From positions 1 to 7,068 of the forward strand of contig SHXP01000122.1 of assembly GCA_009693225.1 (NCBI GenBank): DNA of 7,068 nt, given 5' to 3'. The stretch is from Limnohabitans sp. Lineage in GTDB: Bacteria > Pseudomonadota > Gammaproteobacteria > Burkholderiales > Burkholderiaceae_C. Of the stretch, positions 6,083 to 7,068 are shown piece by piece. A model generated the notes under the pieces. It did no database searches and had not been told where the DNA came from. It saw only the letters and a list, made by a program, of their open reading frames with translations. Within the stretch, counting starts at the first letter, position 1. Each line of letters starts with the position of its first letter. A program made the translations under genes and the position numbers.

Positions 6083-6856
6083 ATGAGTGCCTTCATAGAA
6101 GAAACCGTTTCATCCGTTCACCACTGGACCGATCGTTTATTAAGTTTTACCACCACCCGTGATGCCGCCCTGCGCTTTTCCAACGGCCATTTCACCATGA
6201 TAGGGCTGAAAGTCGACGGAAAACCCTTGTTGCGCGCCTACAGCATCGTCAGCCCGAATTACGAGGAACACCTGGAATTTCTCAGCATCAAGGTGCAGGA
6301 CGGTCCGCTCACCTCGCGGTTGCAGCATATTCAGGTGGGCGACACCATCATTGTCGGACGCAAACCCACAGGCACCTTGCTGATCGATTATTTGCTGCCC
6401 GGTAAAAGCCTGTATCTGCTGGGCACCGGCACCGGCCTGGCGCCATATCTGAGCATCGTGCGCGACCCTGAAACCTATGAGCGGTTTGAGAAAGTCATCA
6501 TCGTGCACGGCGTGCGTCAGGTGAACGAACTGGCCTACCACGACTACCTCACACAGGAACTGCCGCAACACGAGTTGTTAGGGGAAATGGTCAGCGGTCA
6601 GTTGCTGTACTACCCCGCCGTCACCCGCGAGCCCTACAAAAACCAGGGCCGCATGACCGACCTGATCGCCTCAGGCAAATTATTCGCAGGCCTGGGACTT
6701 CCGGCATTCAACCCCAAAGACGACCGCGTCATGCTCTGCGGCAGCCCGCAAATGCTCAAGGATTTGAAGGTCATGCTTGAAGAGCGCGGCTTTGCCGAAG
6801 GCGATACTAGCACACCCGGCGACTTTGTGGTGGAACGCGCTTTCGTCCAGCAATAA
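6083..6856 (+). CDS. fpr: Ferredoxin/flavodoxin--NADP+ reductase (bacterial FNR, FAD-binding)
   Basis: A 257-residue soluble flavoenzyme that moves electrons between NADPH and ferredoxin or flavodoxin, supplying reductant for Fe-S enzymes and oxidative stress defence. The FAD domain comes first, with RAYSIVSP (51-58), the FNR-type R-x-Y-S motif that binds the flavin. The NADP domain follows, with LLGTGTGLAPYLS (112-124), VTREP (180-184), the CGSP motif (219-222; Cys at the nicotinamide pocket) and a C-terminus GDFVVERAFVQQ (246-257) typical of the bacterial subclass seen in proteobacteria such as Azotobacter. The length is normal and all core motifs are present. The start ATG at 6083 gives the expected N-terminus. 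The Shine-Dalgarno is poor, and a TAAAAT hexamer 30 bases upstream would give a short leader. A terminator follows at 6919-6945, so the gene is probably transcribed alone. Confidence 0.95.
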   Translation: MSAFIEETVSSVHHWTDRLLSFTTTRDAALRFSNGHFTMIGLKVDGKPLLRAYSIVSPNYEEHLEFLSIKVQDGPLTSRLQHIQVGDTIIVGRKPTGTLLIDYLLPGKSLYLLGTGTGLAPYLSIVRDPETYERFEKVIIVHGVRQVNELAYHDYLTQELPQHELLGEMVSGQLLYYPAVTREPYKNQGRMTDLIASGKLFAGLGLPAFNPKDDRVMLCGSPQMLKDLKVMLEERGFAEGDTSTPGDFVVERAFVQQ

Positions 6857-6918
6857 GCTGTCAGCGGTTGCCTTTAGCCCGGTGGTGCGTCTTGCGCAGC
6901 ATCTGACACTTTGAATAG

Positions 6919-6945
6919 AAAAAGGCCGCATCAGCGACCTTTTTT
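6919..6945. terminator. Intrinsic terminator between fpr and the thiolase gene, probably bidirectional
   Basis: AAAAAGG (6919-6925) pairs with CCTTTTT (6938-6944), and CGC (6927-6929) with GCG (6934-6936) around the loop ATCA, with a single C-A mismatch between the two stem parts. Six T (6940-6945) end it on the plus strand, and five A at the other side give a T run on the minus strand. It lies 62 bases after fpr and 18 bases beyond the thiolase stop, so it can serve both convergent genes. Confidence 0.85.
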
Positions 6946-6962
6946 CTCTCCACAAAGCGGCT

Positions 6963-7068
6963 TTACACCCGCTCAATCACCACGGCAATCCCCTGCCCGA
7001 CACCGATACACATGGTGCACAAGGCGTAACGCCCGCCGGTTCGGTGTAACTGGTTGGTCGCCGTGGTC
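6963..7068 (-). CDS. Thiolase (acetyl-CoA acyltransferase), C-terminal end, partial
   Basis: Only the last 34 residues are in the window; the rest lies beyond the right edge. Thiolases condense or cleave acyl-CoAs. The stretch HRTGGRYALCTMCIGVGQGI and the end AVVIERV form the C-terminal catalytic signature. The Cys of TMCIGVGQG is the conserved catalytic acid/base cysteine near the C-terminus, and GVGQG is the loop shaping the active site. The GGRYALCTMCIGVGQG form recalls 3-oxoadipyl-CoA/acetyl-CoA acyltransferases of the PcaF/PaaJ type more than the PhaA type, but 34 residues cannot decide the substrate. The stop TAA is at 6963-6965, followed by the shared terminator. Confidence 0.92.
   Translation of the reverse strand, partial: TTATNQLHRTGGRYALCTMCIGVGQGIAVVIERV

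Overview
The window looks like chromosomal DNA of a betaproteobacterium, most likely order Burkholderiales. This rests on recognising the cytochrome oxidase gene order coxB-coxA-(small assembly ORF)-ctaG, the BioC-like methyltransferase/comF/trmL neighbourhood, and the protein sequences themselves. No database search was possible and the genus is not identified. There are no RNA genes, insertion sequences, CRISPR arrays or obvious transferred islands.

Layout. Positions 1-3167 hold a terminal oxidase operon on the minus strand, read in the order coxB (subunit II), coxA (subunit I), a very small membrane ORF, and ctaG/Cox11, which runs off the left edge. Upstream of coxB, also on minus, is a BioC-like methyltransferase gene (3289-4230). 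It diverges from comF (4259-5005, plus), which is followed 21 bases later by trmL (5027-5500, plus). A MaoC-type hydratase gene (5509-5967, minus) converges on trmL and diverges from a ferredoxin-NADP reductase gene (6083-6856, plus). A clear hairpin with a T run (6919-6945) separates the reductase from the 3' end of a convergent thiolase gene (6963-7068, minus), which runs off the right edge.

How the genes work together. CoxA and CoxB form the catalytic core of a heme-copper oxidase, and CtaG delivers copper to the CuB site of CoxA. The small ORF occupies the place of the cytochrome oxidase small assembly protein. The methyltransferase, comF, trmL, maoC and fpr are housekeeping or general metabolic genes and form no evident pathway with the oxidase.

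The main anomaly is in subunit II. The CuA domain ends at a TAA codon (2289-2291). The same reading frame then continues without interruption through 93 codons of an intact c-type cytochrome domain, including CXXCH and a candidate Met ligand. Related proteins carry this as one fused polypeptide (caa3 type). Here the fusion is interrupted by a single codon, and no usable start precedes the heme motif. The small ORF between coxA and ctaG also appears damaged at its start. Together these suggest a recent loss of the cytochrome c tail, some form of recoding, or base errors in the sequence. I found no wholly new multi-gene system.
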